Positions 18,522-27,660 of a stretch of 64,000 nt of DNA are shown here, piece by piece. The DNA is taken from positions 114,541 through 178,540 of the forward strand of contig JAKAFN010000004.1 in the NCBI GenBank assembly GCA_021825945.1. Reading direction: 5' to 3'. The DNA comes from Pseudomonadota bacterium. GTDB taxonomy: Bacteria > Pseudomonadota > Gammaproteobacteria > Burkholderiales > Burkholderiaceae_F. Each line of letters starts with the position of its first letter. The stretch's first letter is position 1. Made by a program: the position numbers and the translations under genes. Below the pieces are notes generated by a model, which made no database searches, had not been told where the DNA came from, and saw nothing but the letters and a program-made list of their open reading frames with translations.

Positions 18522-18826
18522 GCTTCCTCCATCACGCACTGCAGCGGGTGCTGGTGCTCCCGCGAATAGCTGCTGACCTGTTCGACCTTGCTGGCGGCGA
18601 CATCCCGCGGGTACACGCCGCAAACACCACGCCCCTCGTAATGCACCCGCAACATGATCTGCGTTGCTTGCTCGCGCCCCTTCCCGAAAAACCGCTGCAG
18701 CACGACGACCACGAATTCCATCGGCGTGAAGTCATCGTTCAGGAGCACGACCTGGAACAAGGGCGGCGGCCGGGTATCCGCCTCCTGACTCTCTACGACC
18801 GCAGATTCCTCGAACCGTTCGCTCAT
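18518..18826 (-). CDS. clpS: ClpA adaptor ClpS
   Basis: N-degron adaptor of 102 residues that delivers proteins with destabilising N-terminal residues to ClpAP. The core has the family segment [18 protein letters not shown], in which the DD and the hydrophobic pocket bind the N-terminal residue, then [20 protein letters not shown] and EHQHPLQC. An extra ~20-residue acidic N-terminal tail precedes it, as is usual. The ATG at 18826 puts that tail at normal length. Upstream, on the opposite strand, is cspA after a long non-coding stretch with strong inverted repeats. Confidence 0.95.
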   Translation of the reverse strand: MSERFEESAVVESQEADTRPPPLFQVVLLNDDFTPMEFVVVVLQRFFGKGREQATQIMLRVHYEGRGVCGVYPRDVAASKVEQVSSYSREHQHPLQCVMEEA

Positions 18827-18894
18827 GACCCCGAAAACCACCACCCCGGCAGCGCACCGTGACATCTGCGTCCCGACACGCCCCCATGATAACG

Positions 18895-18930
18895 CCGACC
18901 GGGTCGATGCGCCCGGTCGGAACCCGACCG
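18895..18930. repeat. Overlapping alternative hairpins upstream of clpS
   Basis: CCGACCGGG (18895-18903) is complementary to CCCGGTCGG (18912-18920). The right part of the latter, CGGTCGG (18914-18920), is also complementary to CCGACCG (18924-18930) with a three-base loop. The middle arm can therefore pair with either side, giving two mutually exclusive stems. The region lies about 70-105 bases upstream of the clpS start and could fall in its leader RNA. A regulatory role is inference. Confidence 0.45.
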
Positions 18931-18993
18931 CGATCTTGCTCCACCGTAAACCGGCACGATCGACCATGAGCATCCGGGAAACGCCCGGTATTT

Positions 18994-19036
18994 GCCGATT
19001 TTCCGACATGACCTTGGTCACTGGCAAAAAATCGGC
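18994..19036. repeat. Nested perfect inverted repeat in the clpS-cspA intergenic region
   Basis: GCCGATTTT at 18994-19002 is a perfect complement of AAAATCGGC at 19028-19036. Inside it, TGACC (19009-19013) and GGTCA (19016-19020) form a second perfect stem around a TT loop. The result is a two-level hairpin or cruciform. On either strand there is no following T-run of terminator type. Function unknown; it may be a protein-binding site or an RNA structure in a leader. Confidence 0.5.
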
Positions 19037-19397
19037 TCCTTCCCTCCGATTTCCCGGTCGCGCGCCGCTTCCGGACCGACAACCGATGTCTCCTCTCGGA
19101 ACGACGGGATTCCAACCGGGGCCTGCCCCCCGCCGGCAGGAAAACCAAGGCCGCTCCACCCCGGCTCCCTGTTTTGAGCGGTTGACGGGCGCATACGGTT
19201 GCCGGAAAAATCGCGAGTTCGAAAAGCAGTCGGCGGAGAACCGGCACTTGGAGAACGGCGCAGGCAAGCAAAAAACCGCGCTGCCGTCGCCACAAGGTGG
19301 AAGTCGGGGGGATTTCGCCCGCGCCCGGTCGGGTGGGCGGAGTGGTCACGCGACGTTCTGAGTTCGTACGCAGCACAAGAAGCAAGGAAAAAGAAGC

Positions 19398-19607
19398 ATG
19401 GCAACAGGCACGGTGAAGTGGTTCAACGACGCGAAGGGGTATGGATTCATCACCCCGGACGATGGCGGCGAGGATCTGTTCGCGCATTTCTCCGCGATCC
19501 AGATCAGCGGGTTCAAGACCTTGAAGGAAGGCCAGAAGGTCGCCTTCGACATCATTCAGGGGCCCAAGGGGAAACAGGCATCCAACATCACCCCGAACGC
19601 GCCGTAG
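19398..19607 (+). CDS. cspA: Cold-shock protein, CspA family
   Basis: Single-stranded nucleic-acid-binding OB-fold protein of 69 residues, likely an RNA chaperone. RNP1 reads KGYGFITP and RNP2 DLFAHFSAI, with the aromatic surface Trp and Phe of [13 protein letters not shown]. Start chosen at the ATG after a strongly purine-rich leader. A rho-independent terminator follows 26 bases after the stop. It is divergent from clpS-clpA across a 571-base gap, a neighbourhood seen in other betaproteobacteria. Whether it is cold-induced or constitutive cannot be told. Confidence 0.95.
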   Translation: MATGTVKWFNDAKGYGFITPDDGGEDLFAHFSAIQISGFKTLKEGQKVAFDIIQGPKGKQASNITPNAP

Positions 19608-19633
19608 ACGGGAGCAGGACCCTCCGTCCTTCG

Positions 19634-19664
19634 AAAAAGGGGCTCCCTCCGGAGCCCCTTTTTT
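19634..19664 (+). terminator. Rho-independent terminator of cspA
   Basis: AAAAAGGGGCTCC pairs with GGAGCCCCTTTTT around a CTCC loop: an eight-base GC stem extended by A-T pairs and followed by six T residues. It lies 26 bases after the cspA stop. The A-run on the other side could make it work on the reverse strand for icd as well. Confidence 0.85.
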
Positions 19665-19701
19665 CATGCCGCCGGCCGCAACGCCGATCTGCGACGCCCC
19701 C

Positions 19702-20949
19702 TTACATCCGGGCGATCATCGCCGCGCCGAAGCCCGAACAGGAAACCTGGGTCGCATCGGGCAGCAAGCGGGCGAAATCGTAGGTGACGGTCTTGGCGAG
19801 AATCGCCGCCTCCATCGCCGACACGATCCGATCCGCCGCCTCGGTCCAGCCCATGTGGCGCAGCATCATCTCCGCCGAGAGGATCTCGGAGCCGGGATTG
19901 ACGTAATCCTTGCCGGCATACTTCGGCGCGGTGCCGTGCGTCGCCTCGAATACCGCCGCGGTATCGGAAATGTTCGCCCCCGGGGCGATACCGATCCCCC
20001 CGACCTGCGCCGCCAGGGCGTCGGAGATGTAATCGCCATTGAGATTGAGGGTCGCGATGACATCGTATTCCGCCGGACGCAACAGGATCTGCTGCAGAAA
20101 CGCGTCGGCGATGACGTCCTTCACCACGATATCGCCATGCGGAGCCCGGATCACCTGCCACGGACCGCCGTCGAGCGGCTGGGCGCCGAACTCCCGCGCC
20201 GCCAGGGCATAGCCCCACCGCGCAAAGGCGCCTTCCGTGAACTTCATGATATTGCCCTTGTGGACGAAGGTCACCGACTTGCGCCCGTTGTCGATCGCAT
20301 ACCGGATCGCACGACGCACCAGGCGTTCGGTTCCCTCACGCGACACCGGCTTGATGCCGATCCCGGAGGTCTGCGGAAAGCGGATCTTCGTCACGCCCAT
20401 CTCGCGCTGCAGGAAGTCGATGAGCTTGCGCGCCTGCGCCGATTCCGCCTCGTACTCGATGCCGGCGTAGATGTCCTCCGAATTCTCGCGGAAGATCACC
20501 ATGTCGATCTTCTCCGGTTCGCGCACCGGACTCGGCACGCCGCGGAAATACCGCACCGGACGCAGACAGACGTACAAGTCGAGTTCCTGCCGCAGCGCGA
20601 CGTTGATCGACCGGATCCCCCCTCCCACCGGGGTCGTGAGCGGCCCCTTGATCGAAACGACGTATTCCTGCAGCGCCTGCAGCGTCTCATCGGGCAGCCA
20701 GACGTCGGGACCGTAGACGCGCGTCGATTTCTCGCCGGCGTAGACCTCCATCCAGGCAACCTTGCGCTTGCCGCCGTAGGCCTTCGCGACCGCCGCATCG
20801 ACGACGCGGATCATCACCGGCGTGATGTCGATGCCGGTGCCATCCCCTTCGATGTAGGGGATAATGGGCTGGTCCGGAACGTCGAGGGATGCGTCCGCGC
20901 GCACGGTGATCTTTTCACCTTGCGCGGGAACGACGATGTGCTGGGTCAT
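19702..20949 (-). CDS. icd: Isocitrate dehydrogenase, NADP-dependent
   Basis: TCA-cycle enzyme of 415 residues that converts isocitrate to 2-oxoglutarate. Visible marks are [13 protein letters not shown], the substrate and phosphorylation loop [13 protein letters not shown] (Ser equivalent to E. coli Ser113), [29 protein letters not shown], and [16 protein letters not shown]. The last has the Lys-Tyr and Val residues that select NADP. The ATG at 20949 gives the normal N-terminus ([11 protein letters not shown]). The regulatory serine is kept, but no aceK gene is in the window. Confidence 0.95.
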   Translation of the reverse strand: MTQHIVVPAQGEKITVRADASLDVPDQPIIPYIEGDGTGIDITPVMIRVVDAAVAKAYGGKRKVAWMEVYAGEKSTRVYGPDVWLPDETLQALQEYVVSIKGPLTTPVGGGIRSINVALRQELDLYVCLRPVRYFRGVPSPVREPEKIDMVIFRENSEDIYAGIEYEAESAQARKLIDFLQREMGVTKIRFPQTSGIGIKPVSREGTERLVRRAIRYAIDNGRKSVTFVHKGNIMKFTEGAFARWGYALAAREFGAQPLDGGPWQVIRAPHGDIVVKDVIADAFLQQILLRPAEYDVIATLNLNGDYISDALAAQVGGIGIAPGANISDTAAVFEATHGTAPKYAGKDYVNPGSEILSAEMMLRHMGWTEAADRIVSAMEAAILAKTVTYDFARLLPDATQVSCSGFGAAMIARM

Positions 20950-21030
20950 ACGAGCGGTCTCCAAAACAGGACGGCGTGCGCAAATTCCACGCGATAATCG
21001 GACGGAGTGTAGCGCCCGGATGAACACGCC

Positions 21031-21537
21031 ATGAAAATCACGCGCCCGAAACCCGCCCCTTCCCCCGCCTCGACCGCCGCGACGCTCGCCGCCGCACTAT
21101 TGTTGGCGGCGGCGAGCTTCGGCGCGCACGCGCGAACACCGGGCACGGAACGGACGGAAACCCTCTCCCTGGGCGGCCACCACCTCGTCGCCGAAGTGGC
21201 GGACACCGATGCGGCGCGCCTGCGCGGGCTGATGTACCGCACACGTCTGGCGCCGGACCACGGCATGCTGTTCGTGTTCGATCGGGCCGAGGAGTACTGC
21301 ATGTGGATGCGCAACACGCGGCTGCCGCTGTCGGTGGCGTTCCTCGACGCGCGGGGAACGGTGATCAACGTCGAGGTCATGCAGCCGCAGACCGACGACC
21401 GTCATTGCGCGCGCCGGCCCGCAAGTTACGCCCTGGAAATGAGCCAGGGCTGGTTCTCGGCGCACGGCATCCACGACGGTGCCGTGCTCTCCGGAATGTC
21501 CGGCCTCAGAAATTCGTCGCCGCAAACTCCCAATTGA
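21031..21537 (+). CDS. Exported DUF192 protein
   Basis: A 168-residue protein with a signal-like N-terminus (hydrophobic to about residue 35, ending near AHA) and one DUF192 domain. Signature residues are the [21 protein letters not shown] segment (split here by normal spacing), [17 protein letters not shown], and the terminal [15 protein letters not shown]. The fold is a small beta barrel and its biochemical function is unknown. It is divergent from icd. Its last 32 bases overlap the convergent sodB gene. Confidence 0.88.
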   Translation: MKITRPKPAPSPASTAATLAAALLLAAASFGAHARTPGTERTETLSLGGHHLVAEVADTDAARLRGLMYRTRLAPDHGMLFVFDRAEEYCMWMRNTRLPLSVAFLDARGTVINVEVMQPQTDDRHCARRPASYALEMSQGWFSAHGIHDGAVLSGMSGLRNSSPQTPN

Positions 21538-22084
21538 CGAGGCGATCGAGGAACACCTCGACGAACTTCGCGCGCGCGTTACGGTGATCGATGTAGTACG
21601 CGTGCTCCCAGACGTCGATCGTGAGCAGCGGCTTGTCGGCCGTGGTCAGCGGCGTGGCGGCATTGGACGTGTTGACGATGTCCACCGTGCCGTCAGGCTT
21701 CTTCACCAGCCAGGTCCAGCCCGAGCCGAAGTTGCCGACGGCGCTCTTGGTGAATGCCTCCTTGAACGCGGCATAACTACCCCATTTCGCGTCGATTGCC
21801 GCCGCCAGCGCGCCCTGCGGCGCCCCGCCGCCACCCGGCTTCAGGCAGTTCCAGAAAAACGTGTGGTTCCAGACCTGCGCGGCGTTGTTGAAAATCCCGC
21901 CGCTCGATTTGCGAACGATGTCCTCGAGCCCCATCGAGGCGAATTCGGTGCCCGGGATCAGGTTGTTCAGGTTGGTCACATAGGCCTGATGATGCTTGCC
22001 GTGGTGAAAATCGAAGGTCTCCTTCGACATGTACGGCGCCAGGGCGTCGGCTGCAAAGGGCAGCGGCGGCAGCGTGTGTTCCAT
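21506..22084 (-). CDS. sodB: Superoxide dismutase, iron type
   Basis: Cytosolic enzyme of 192 residues that converts superoxide to peroxide and oxygen. Metal ligands are seen in [10 protein letters not shown] (His), QVWNHTFFW (His) and [10 protein letters not shown] (Asp and His). The Gln of AAQVWNHTF and the FGSGWTWLV segment are those of iron enzymes rather than manganese ones. The ATG at 22084 is preceded by AAGGAAAA. It is convergent with and overlaps the DUF192 gene tail. It carries no signal sequence. Confidence 0.95.
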   Translation of the reverse strand: MEHTLPPLPFAADALAPYMSKETFDFHHGKHHQAYVTNLNNLIPGTEFASMGLEDIVRKSSGGIFNNAAQVWNHTFFWNCLKPGGGGAPQGALAAAIDAKWGSYAAFKEAFTKSAVGNFGSGWTWLVKKPDGTVDIVNTSNAATPLTTADKPLLTIDVWEHAYYIDHRNARAKFVEVFLDRLVNWEFAATNF

Positions 22085-22243
22085 GGTCGTTTTCCTTTTT
22101 TCCGGGTTGTATTCCTGCAAGACGTGCAGACGTCGACGCGCATTTTATTGCCAGAGCGATCGCGATCCGGCAATGCCGCGCCCTCGGCATGGCCATTTCT
22201 CCGAAATCCGGGATCTCGCCGATTCCTGGATCGGAATGCGGCC

Positions 22244-23482
22244 TCAGTCCGGCAGCGACGCGGGCATGGCGGGCGGAACCAGCAGATCCGCCTCGCCGCG
22301 GGCGAATCGCGCATGCACCCGCTCCCCCGCCCGCAACTGGGCCGAATCGGTGAGCAGCGCCCCGCGGGCGTCATGCAGCACCGAAAATCCGCGATCGAGC
22401 ACCGATTGCACGTTCACCAGGTCCAGCATGCGGACCCGCTGCGCCACCGCGTCGCCCCGGCGCCGCAAGCCCGCGTCGGCAGCCGCCCGCATGCGCCGGA
22501 CGAGCTCGCCGATACGCAGGCGCACGCCGGACAGCGGACCGTGGGGCGAAGACAGGATCCGCAATGCCGAGTCCAGGCGCTGGCTGCGCACCGCCAGGGT
22601 GGACGCCTGGGCGCGCGTCATCCGGCGCAGCAAGCCCTCGATGCGCTGCGCGATCGCGCCGCGCTCCGGAGCCACGAGTTCCGCAGCCGCCGTGGGGGTC
22701 GCCGCACGCAGGTCGGCGGCGAAATCCGCGATGGTGAAATCCGATTCGTGTCCCACACCCACCACCACCGGAATCGCGCACGCGCGAATGGCGCGCGCCA
22801 CCGCCTCTTCGTTGAAGGCCCAGAGATCCTCGATCGCCCCCCCGCCGCGCACCAGCAGGACCACGTCCGCCTCGCTCCGGCGCGACACCGCAGCGAGCAT
22901 CGCCGCGATCCGCGGCGCCGCCTCGAGCCCCTGAACCGGTACCGGATAGACGATGATGCGCACATACGGCGCACGACGGCGCAGCGTCGTCAAGACGTCG
23001 CGCAATGCGGCGGCCTGCAAGGACGTCACCACGCCCACCGTCGCCGGCAACGGCGGCAATGCCCGCTTGAGCGCGCTATCGAACAGCCCTTCGGCCGCCA
23101 GTTTCTCGCGCAGCCGCTGGAAACGCTCCCACAGGCTGCCCGCCCCGCAACGGCGCAGGGACTCCACGGTCAACTGGAATTCGCCGCGCGGCTCGTACAG
23201 GCCGGCCCGGGCGAGCACCTCGACCGCGTCGCCCTCCCGCGGCGAAAAGTCGACGAGCGCGTTGCGCGAGCGAAACATCACGCAACGGACCTGCGCCGCA
23301 GCATCCTTGAGTGCGAAATACCAGTGCCCGCTCGCGGCGCGGGTCCACGAGGCGATTTCCCCGCGCACCCTGCGCGCGCCGAAGTGCTCTTGCAAAGATC
23401 CAGCAACGGCGCGGTTCAACTGGGAAACCGTCCAGAAAACCGGCGCCGATTCGACGTTTTCCACGTTGGAGTCCGATTCCAT
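22244..23482 (-). CDS. xseA: Exodeoxyribonuclease VII large subunit
   Basis: Large subunit (412 residues) of exonuclease VII, which degrades single-stranded DNA from both ends. The N-terminal OB fold (WTVSQLNRAVAGSLQEHFG ... VRGEIASWTRAASGHWYFALKD) is followed by the catalytic region VGVVTSLQAAALRDVLTTL, with VLLVRGGGAIEDLWAFN and VVVGVGHESDFTIADFAAD, and then a coiled C-terminal part. Its length is at the short end for the family. The start at 23482 gives a normal lead into the OB fold. The small subunit xseB is not next to it. Confidence 0.93.
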   Translation of the reverse strand: MESDSNVENVESAPVFWTVSQLNRAVAGSLQEHFGARRVRGEIASWTRAASGHWYFALKDAAAQVRCVMFRSRNALVDFSPREGDAVEVLARAGLYEPRGEFQLTVESLRRCGAGSLWERFQRLREKLAAEGLFDSALKRALPPLPATVGVVTSLQAAALRDVLTTLRRRAPYVRIIVYPVPVQGLEAAPRIAAMLAAVSRRSEADVVLLVRGGGAIEDLWAFNEEAVARAIRACAIPVVVGVGHESDFTIADFAADLRAATPTAAAELVAPERGAIAQRIEGLLRRMTRAQASTLAVRSQRLDSALRILSSPHGPLSGVRLRIGELVRRMRAAADAGLRRRGDAVAQRVRMLDLVNVQSVLDRGFSVLHDARGALLTDSAQLRAGERVHARFARGEADLLVPPAMPASLPD

Positions 23483-23668
23483 GCGGGTTTCCTTCAGAAA
23501 AAAATTTCCACAATCGATACGTTCTCGCACATTGTTCCATAGCCCTCTGGAAAGCATCCCAGGATTCGATGCAACATATTGAATTACAATGAATTTTATT
23601 TTCTGATTGCATTTGTGCGTAGTATGCGGGCTCCCGGCGCCGTCATGCCCGTACCGGAGTCAGGCCAC

Positions 23669-23689
23669 TTTTCCACAAAGTTATCCACA
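23669..23689 (+). promoter_or_regulatory. Two DnaA-box-like sites before exbB
   Basis: TTATCCACA at 23681-23689 matches the DnaA-box consensus exactly. TTTTCCACA at 23669-23677 matches the relaxed form TTWTNCACA in the same orientation, 12 bases away start to start. A third, weaker site (ATTTCCACA) lies at 23504-23512. The 23483-23700 gap is much richer in A and T than its surroundings. The chromosome origin is unlikely here, as no dnaA, dnaN or gyrB gene is nearby. Confidence 0.5.
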
Positions 23690-23700
23690 GGAATTCCCTC

Positions 23701-24327
23701 GTGTTCGCCATCGTTCAAGCCATCGGCTGGCCCATCTGGCCCTTGATCGCCGCGTCGATCGTCGCACTGGCGCTCATCATCGAGCGCGCAGTCGCCCTGC
23801 GCCGCCCGCGCGTGCTTCCGGACAACCTGCTCACGGACGTGCTGAACCTGCACACGCGCCGCCAGATCCATGCCGAGGTGATCGAAAAGCTGCAAGCGGA
23901 CTCCCCGCTCGGATTTCTGCTCGCCTCCGGCCTGCGCAGCATGGACGAGCGACGCGACGTCACCATCCGGACGATGGAGGTCGCCGGTGGCCACGTCGCC
24001 CACGAACTGTCCCGCTACCTCACGCTGCTCGGCGCCATCGGTTCGATCGCGCCGCTGCTCGGACTGCTCGGCACCGTGGTCGGCATGATCGACATCTTCG
24101 CGTCCCAGCAGGGCGGCGCCAATCCGCAGCAACTTGCGCAGGGCATCTCGGTCGCGCTCTATTCGACGGCCTTCGGTATCGTCGTGGCGGTTCCGTCGGT
24201 GCTCGCCTACCGGATCTTCCGCGCGCGGGTCGACGATTTCCTGGTGGAAATGGAGCAGCAGGGAGCGCGCCTCGTCGCCGCGCTCTACTCCACCGAGGCG
24301 CGGGCGGCACGGGGAGCCGCGGCGTGA
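23701..24327 (+). CDS. exbB: ExbB/TolQ/MotA-family proton channel protein
   Basis: Inner-membrane protein of 208 residues that, with ExbD, uses the proton gradient to energise TonB or a similar partner. Three hydrophobic segments are visible (about residues 8-30, 100-125 and 145-170). They include the family stretch LLGLLGTVVGMIDIF and the GISVALYSTAFGIVVAVPSVLAY helix with conserved Thr and small residues. The start is a GTG with AGGAA upstream. It overlaps exbD by four bases. No tonB or receptor gene is in the window, so the client is open. Confidence 0.88.
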   Translation: MFAIVQAIGWPIWPLIAASIVALALIIERAVALRRPRVLPDNLLTDVLNLHTRRQIHAEVIEKLQADSPLGFLLASGLRSMDERRDVTIRTMEVAGGHVAHELSRYLTLLGAIGSIAPLLGLLGTVVGMIDIFASQQGGANPQQLAQGISVALYSTAFGIVVAVPSVLAYRIFRARVDDFLVEMEQQGARLVAALYSTEARAARGAAA

Positions 24328-24752
24328 GGTTCCGTCGCGGCTACACCGAGGAACCGGAGGTCAACCTCATCCCGTTGATCGACGTCCTGCTGGTCGTGCT
24401 GGTCTTCCTCGCGGTCAGCACCACCTACTCCCGCTTTTCGCAGTTGCAGATCGAACTTCCCAAGGCAGACCCGGACCAGGCCGTGACCAAGCTCGCCGAA
24501 ATCCAGGTCGGCATCACGGCCGACGGCCGATTTGCGATCGGACACGACATCGTCCCGGTGACCGACTCCACGGGACTCGCCGAACTGCTGCGCGCCGCCG
24601 CGGCCGGGATGCGCAACCCGATCCTGGTCATCAACGCCGATGCCCAGTCGACGCACCAGTCGGTCATCACGGTCATGGAAGCGGCGCGCAACGCCGGGTT
24701 GACGCGGTTGAGCTTCGCGACCCAAACCCGTTCCGGCGACGCGCAGCACTAG
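24324..24752 (+). CDS. exbD: ExbD/TolR-family protein
   Basis: A 142-residue partner of ExbB with a short cytosolic N-terminus, one membrane helix (NLIPLIDVLLVVLVFLAV) that contains the essential proton-carrying Asp, and a periplasmic domain. The GTG start lies within the exbB stop (GTGA). It directly precedes lpxK. The exbB-exbD-lpxK order is one I recall from proteobacteria and may link this pair to outer-membrane upkeep. Confidence 0.88.
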   Translation: MRFRRGYTEEPEVNLIPLIDVLLVVLVFLAVSTTYSRFSQLQIELPKADPDQAVTKLAEIQVGITADGRFAIGHDIVPVTDSTGLAELLRAAAAGMRNPILVINADAQSTHQSVITVMEAARNAGLTRLSFATQTRSGDAQH

Positions 24753-24779
24753 GCGGCGGGCGCGGAAGTCGAAAGCCTC

Positions 24780-25850
24780 ATGGGTCGCCGCAATCCGGTC
24801 ATTCGCAGTTGGCTGCACCGCCGCGTCTTGCGTACCTGGCAGGCGCGAGGGCCGCTCGCCCGCCTGCTCTACCCGCTGACATGGGTCTACCGGATCGGGC
24901 ACGGTCTGCATACGTGGGGCCGGACGGCCGTGCGCATCGACGTGCCCGTCGTCGTGGTCGGCAACCTGCGGGTCGGCGGCACCGGCAAGACTCCGCTCGT
25001 CATCCGCATCACCGAAGCGCTGCGGGAACGCGGCTGGCACCCGGGGGTCGTCTCCCGGGGCTATGGCGCGCAGGCGGGCGATGCCGCCCGCCTGGTCGAC
25101 GCCGACGCCGACCCGAACCGGTTCGGCGACGAGCCGGTTCTGATCCGCTACACCACGGCGGTGCCGGTGGCGGTCGGCAAGGACCGGGTCGCCGCGGCGC
25201 ACCTGCTGCGCCGGATGCACCCCGAAATCGACGTGATCATCGCCGACGACGGCCTGCAGCACCGCCGCTTGGGCCGCAACGTCGAACTTGCCCTGATCAA
25301 CGAAACCGGCATCGGCAACGGCTGGCAGCTCCCCGCCGGACCGTTGCGCGAGCCGGTGCGCCGCCTGGAGCGCGTCGATGCCGTGATCCTGCACGGTGCG
25401 ACCCCGCCGGTGCGCATCCATACCCCATTCTTCCGCATGCGCACCACCATCCGCGACGCCGTGCGCATGGCCGATCCGCCGCAACGGCAGTCGCTTGCCG
25501 ACCTCGCCCGGACGCAACGCGAGCGCAATCTGCGACTGCTGGCGTTGTGCGCGATCGGCAACCCCGACCGGTTCTTCGCAATGCTGCGGGCGCATGGCCT
25601 TGCATTCGATACCCTGGCGCTGCCCGACCACGAACCGATCGACGCCGCCGTCCTGGCGGGGAAATCCCACGACCGCATCCTCGTCACCGGCAAGGACGCC
25701 GTAAAATGCCATCGCGATCCGCGGCTCCGCAAGGATGAGCGGATCTGGGTGGTGCCCCTGGACGTGGACCTGGATCCCGCCTGCGTCGATTTCCTCGAGC
25801 GCCGAATCGCCGCCCCCGGCACCCGCGCCACCGAACGCCAGCACAGGTGA
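24780..25850 (+). CDS. lpxK: Tetraacyldisaccharide 4'-kinase
   Basis: Membrane-associated kinase of lipid A synthesis that phosphorylates the 4' position of the disaccharide-1-phosphate. The 356-residue product has a hydrophobic N-terminal helix ([14 protein letters not shown]), the P-loop [22 protein letters not shown], the DEPVLI motif and [14 protein letters not shown], all in the LpxK order. It is followed seven bases later by a Trm112-like gene and then by kdsB, another lipopolysaccharide gene. Confidence 0.93.
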   Translation: MGRRNPVIRSWLHRRVLRTWQARGPLARLLYPLTWVYRIGHGLHTWGRTAVRIDVPVVVVGNLRVGGTGKTPLVIRITEALRERGWHPGVVSRGYGAQAGDAARLVDADADPNRFGDEPVLIRYTTAVPVAVGKDRVAAAHLLRRMHPEIDVIIADDGLQHRRLGRNVELALINETGIGNGWQLPAGPLREPVRRLERVDAVILHGATPPVRIHTPFFRMRTTIRDAVRMADPPQRQSLADLARTQRERNLRLLALCAIGNPDRFFAMLRAHGLAFDTLALPDHEPIDAAVLAGKSHDRILVTGKDAVKCHRDPRLRKDERIWVVPLDVDLDPACVDFLERRIAAPGTRATERQHR

Positions 25851-25857
25851 AACGACC

Positions 25858-26042
25858 ATGGATTCGAAATTGCTCGACATACTCGTCTGCCCGGTGACCA
25901 AGGGACCGTTGCGTTACGACCGCGAGCGTCAGGAACTCATATCGCTGTCGGCGGGGCTTGCCTACCCGATCCGGGATTCGATTCCGATCATGCTCGAGAG
26001 CGAAGCCCGCCCTCTGGACGACGCGGAACGCGAGTCGAAGGC

Positions 26043-26046
<4 letters not shown>
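25858..26046 (+). CDS. Trm112/YcaR-family small protein
   Basis: A 62-residue protein that starts [18 protein letters not shown] and contains [15 protein letters not shown], the two marks of the Trm112-like YcaR family. Homologues lie between lpxK and kdsB in many proteobacteria. Only one of the usual zinc-binding cysteines (CPVTKGPL, in place of CPxCKGxL) is left, so metal binding is unlikely. It overlaps the kdsB start by four bases. The function of these bacterial proteins is not well defined. Confidence 0.9.
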
Positions 26047-27550
<1,504 letters not shown>

Positions 27551-27660
27551 CGTCTTCCAGAGACGGATCATCCTTCCCTTCCTGCACCCGAACCGAGGAC
27601 CTGTCTTGAACCCGTAGTCCCCCCTGGTTGCGCCGCCGCGCTCGCGGCAAGGAGCCTTGC

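Larger units (their letters stand above)
18827..19397. other. Long intergenic region between divergent clpS and cspA
   Basis: About 570 bases with no convincing gene on either strand. It should hold the clpS promoter and leader (leftward) and the cspA promoter and long 5' leader (rightward), since cold-shock genes typically have leaders above 100 bases. Two inverted-repeat structures stand out and are listed separately. A purine-rich stretch, AAGCAAGGAAAAAGAAGC, directly before the cspA ATG is its ribosome-binding region. Open frames across the region have poor amino-acid composition and no motif. Confidence 0.6.

Noticed and set aside
18825..19361. A 178-codon open frame on the plus strand in the clpS-cspA gap
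   Set aside because: Its composition is Pro-, Arg- and Ser-rich without any motif, it has no ribosome-binding site, and it crosses strong inverted repeats. High GC content gives such frames by chance.
23483..23700. Chromosome replication origin
   Set aside because: DnaA-box-like sites are present, but dnaA, dnaN, gyrB, rpmH and other usual origin genes are absent and only two good boxes were found.
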